A DNA stretch of 5,888 nucleotides. It comes from Candidatus Aquicultor primus. Its GTDB lineage: Bacteria > Actinomycetota > Aquicultoria > Aquicultorales > Aquicultoraceae. The stretch lies in assembly GCA_001767575.1 (NCBI GenBank), contig MELI01000106.1:6701-12588 (forward strand). The letters run 5' to 3'. Each line of letters begins with the position of its first letter. Position 1 is the stretch's first letter. The notes below the pieces were generated by a model. It worked only from the letters and a program-made list of their open reading frames with translations. It had not been told where the DNA came from and did no database searches. The translations under genes were made by a program, and so were the position numbers. Shown here in pieces: positions 4,061 through 5,888 of the stretch.

Positions 4061-5888
4061 GTGTTTGAGCGATTTACAGAGAGAGCGCGAAGGGTAGTGG
4101 TGTTTGCCCAGGAAGAAGCTCGCATGCTCAATCAAAACTATATAGGAACCGAGCACCTTCTCTTGGGTCTAATAAGGGAAGAAGAAGGTGTTGCGGCGCG
4201 GGGTCTTCAGAGCCTGGGTATCAGCCTCTATGATGTTCGCGCGCAGGTCGAAGAGATTATAGGGAGGGGCACATCAGCTCCGGTCGGGCATATACCGTTC
4301 ACACCACGGGCCAAGAAAGTTCTCGAGTTGTCGTTGCGTGAAGCACTGCAACTCGGTCACAACTACATAGGAACCGAGCATATTTTGCTTGGTCTCATCA
4401 GGGAAGGTGAGGGTGTCGCAGCTCGCGTCTTATATAACTTGGGAGCCGATTTGGATCGCGTCAGAAATCAAGTCATCCAGCTTCTGAGCGGTTACTATGG
4501 AAAGACCAGCGAACCGGCGACGTATGGTCGCACCTACAGCGGCTCGCTTCTCGACGAGTTTGGTCGCAACCTCACGCGGCTGGCTCGTGAGGACACGCTC
4601 GACCCGGTTATCGGCCGGGAAAAAGAGATAGAGCGGGTTATGCAGATTCTGAGCCGCCGGACTAAGAATAATCCGGTTCTCATCGGGGAGCCCGGCGTCG
4701 GCAAGACGGCCGTCGTCGAGGGTCTGGCCCAGCGCATAGCCAACAATGACGTGCCCGATATACTCAAAGATAAAGAAATATATACGCTCGACCTTGGAGC
4801 GCTCGTAGCCGGCTCGAAGTATCGCGGTGAGTTTGAAGAACGCCTTAAAAAGGTGATAAAAGAGATTCGCGAGCGAGGGGATGTCGTTCTCTTCGTGGAT
4901 GAGATGCATAACTTGGTCGGGGCGGGCGCCGCGGAAGGCGCGATTGACGCGGCCAGTATTTTGAAGCCGGCGTTGGACCGGGGTGAACTGCAGACCATCG
5001 GTGCGACGACACTCGACGAGTACCGCAAGCACGTTGAGAAGGATGCGGCACTCGAGCGCAGGTTCCAGCCGATAGTCGTCGGCGAGCCCACGGTCGAGGA
5101 GACCGTCGATATACTAAAAGGTCTTCGCCAGCGCTATGAGGATCATCACAGAGTTACCATTACAGACGACGCACTGATTGCGGCGGCGCAGCTTGCAAGT
5201 CGCTACATAGCCGACCGCTTCTTGCCGGATAAAGCGATTGACTTGGTCGATGAGGCTTCGTCCAAGGTGCGCATGAAGAGGATGAATGTGCCCGACGAGA
5301 GCCTCGAGATTGAAGAGGATTTGCGCAATCTGCGACGCGAGAAGGAAGCAGCCATCGCGGTTCAAGATTTTGAGAAAGCGGCAAGCATTCGCGATAAAGA
5401 GCGTGGCCTCGAAATCGAGTTGACCATGAAAGACTCGACCTGGGAGGCGCTTGCCAGCATGCCGGTCGCGGCCGTCACCGACGAACAGATTGCCGAGATA
5501 GTTGCGACCTGGACGGGAATCCCGGTATTTCGCCTAACCGAGGAAGAGACTGCGAAGCTCCTTCGGATGGAGGAAGAACTGCATAAGAGGATAATCGGAC
5601 AGGATGAGCCGATAAAGGCGGTCTCTAAAGCGATTCGAAGGACGCGCGCGGGCCTAAAAGACCCGAAGCGACCCTCAGGTTCGTTCATATTTCTTGGCCC
5701 GTCCGGCGTCGGCAAAACCGAGCTCGCGAAAGCGCTCGCCGAGTTTCTCTTCGGCGACGAGAAAGCGCTGATCCAGCTCGATATGTCGGAATATATGGAG
5801 AAGCACACCGTATCGAGGATGGTAGGCTCGCCGCCCGGATACGTCGGCTACGACGAAGGCGGCCAGCTTACGGAACAGGTGCGCAGGC
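4061..5888 (+). CDS. clpC: ATP-dependent Clp protease ATP-binding subunit ClpC (3' partial)
   Basis: ClpC is a cytosolic AAA+ unfoldase that forms a hexameric ring and feeds proteins into the ClpP peptidase. The window holds 609 codons with no stop; the usual length is about 810-850, so roughly the last 200-240 residues are missing. Seen: two N-domain repeats (about 1-75 and 76-145), each with NYIGTEH (26-32 and 101-107). NBD1 has Walker A GEPGVGKT (209-216), a Tyr pore loop [12 protein letters not shown] (251-262), Walker B VVLFVDE (275-281) and an arginine-finger region LERRFQP (331-337). The middle domain (about 410-465) has a UVR-like segment ([20 protein letters not shown], 427-446), which marks ClpC rather than ClpA or ClpB. 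NBD2 begins with Walker A GPSGVGKT (546-553) and the [11 protein letters not shown] loop (591-601). Its Walker B and sensor motifs lie beyond the edge. The gene stands alone after a long gap, without ctsR, mcsA or mcsB before it. No frameshift is seen. Confidence 0.97.
   Translation, partial: MFERFTERARRVVVFAQEEARMLNQNYIGTEHLLLGLIREEEGVAARGLQSLGISLYDVRAQVEEIIGRGTSAPVGHIPFTPRAKKVLELSLREALQLGHNYIGTEHILLGLIREGEGVAARVLYNLGADLDRVRNQVIQLLSGYYGKTSEPATYGRTYSGSLLDEFGRNLTRLAREDTLDPVIGREKEIERVMQILSRRTKNNPVLIGEPGVGKTAVVEGLAQRIANNDVPDILKDKEIYTLDLGALVAGSKYRGEFEERLKKVIKEIRERGDVVLFVDEMHNLVGAGAAEGAIDAASILKPALDRGELQTIGATTLDEYRKHVEKDAALERRFQPIVVGEPTVEETVDILKGLRQRYEDHHRVTITDDALIAAAQLASRYIADRFLPDKAIDLVDEASSKVRMKRMNVPDESLEIEEDLRNLRREKEAAIAVQDFEKAASIRDKERGLEIELTMKDSTWEALASMPVAAVTDEQIAEIVATWTGIPVFRLTEEETAKLLRMEEELHKRIIGQDEPIKAVSKAIRRTRAGLKDPKRPSGSFIFLGPSGVGKTELAKALAEFLFGDEKALIQLDMSEYMEKHTVSRMVGSPPGYVGYDEGGQLTEQVRR

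Noticed and set aside
4054..4068. Four-codon ORF (ATG to TGA) overlapping the clpC start as an upstream regulatory peptide
   Set aside because: Its ATG lies only 1 nt from the ribosome-binding site, which is too close for initiation; it fits better as the spacer of the clpC GTG.
3595..4156. Minus-strand open frames of about 80 codons overlapping the lysS-clpC gap
   Set aside because: No ribosome-binding site, no recognisable motif, and each runs into a real gene on the other strand.
4430..5091. Long minus-strand open frames (200 and 185 codons) opposite clpC
   Set aside because: They lie entirely inside the ClpC coding region, have low-complexity Arg/Ser/Pro-rich translations and no recognisable domain; they are antisense shadows of the biased codon use.

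Overview
The window (5,888 nt, moderate GC) is a bacterial chromosomal segment with every recognisable gene on the + strand. It holds the 3' end of an unidentified gene, an acyl-ACP-reductase-like dehydrogenase gene, greA, lysS, and the first three quarters of clpC, which runs off the right edge. The protein types and the order greA-lysS-clpC suggest a Gram-positive-type lineage. The ctsR-mcsA-mcsB genes that precede clpC in many Firmicutes are absent here, and the ClpC and LysRS sequences look actinobacterial, so I favour a deep-branching, moderate-GC actinobacterium. This is an inference from protein flavour and gene order, not a phylogenetic result. No mobile element, CRISPR array, tRNA or rRNA was seen.

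Layout. Positions 2-220 carry the last 72 codons of an upstream gene, possibly of a family often annotated as quinate 5-dehydrogenase. A 70-nt gap leads to a 359-codon gene (291-1370) whose product resembles the cyanobacterial fatty-acyl-ACP reductase (AAR) family, with a Rossmann glycine-rich loop and the conserved Cys near the C-terminus. The close spacing suggests co-transcription. A hairpin that includes the stop codon closes this gene. The 254-nt gap that follows contains a second hairpin, then a sigma-70-type promoter that matches consensus exactly in both hexamers with a 17-nt spacer, then a leader with a 10-bp hairpin and a strong ribosome-binding site in front of a TTG-started greA (1625-2119). 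lysS follows after 7 nt without its own clear ribosome-binding site, so greA and lysS probably form one operon driven by that promoter.

A 428-nt non-coding stretch (3633-4060) separates lysS from clpC. It holds several short hairpins and an AT-rich patch where a clpC promoter is likely. clpC starts at a GTG (4061) behind a good ribosome-binding site and is open to the window end (609 codons seen).

Function. greA (transcript-cleavage factor) and lysS (lysyl-tRNA synthetase) are housekeeping information-processing genes. clpC is the AAA+ unfoldase of the ClpCP protease and appears to be a separate transcription unit. The AAR-like gene is the least ordinary item: its biochemical role outside cyanobacteria is not settled. 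I found no convincing new multi-gene system here.
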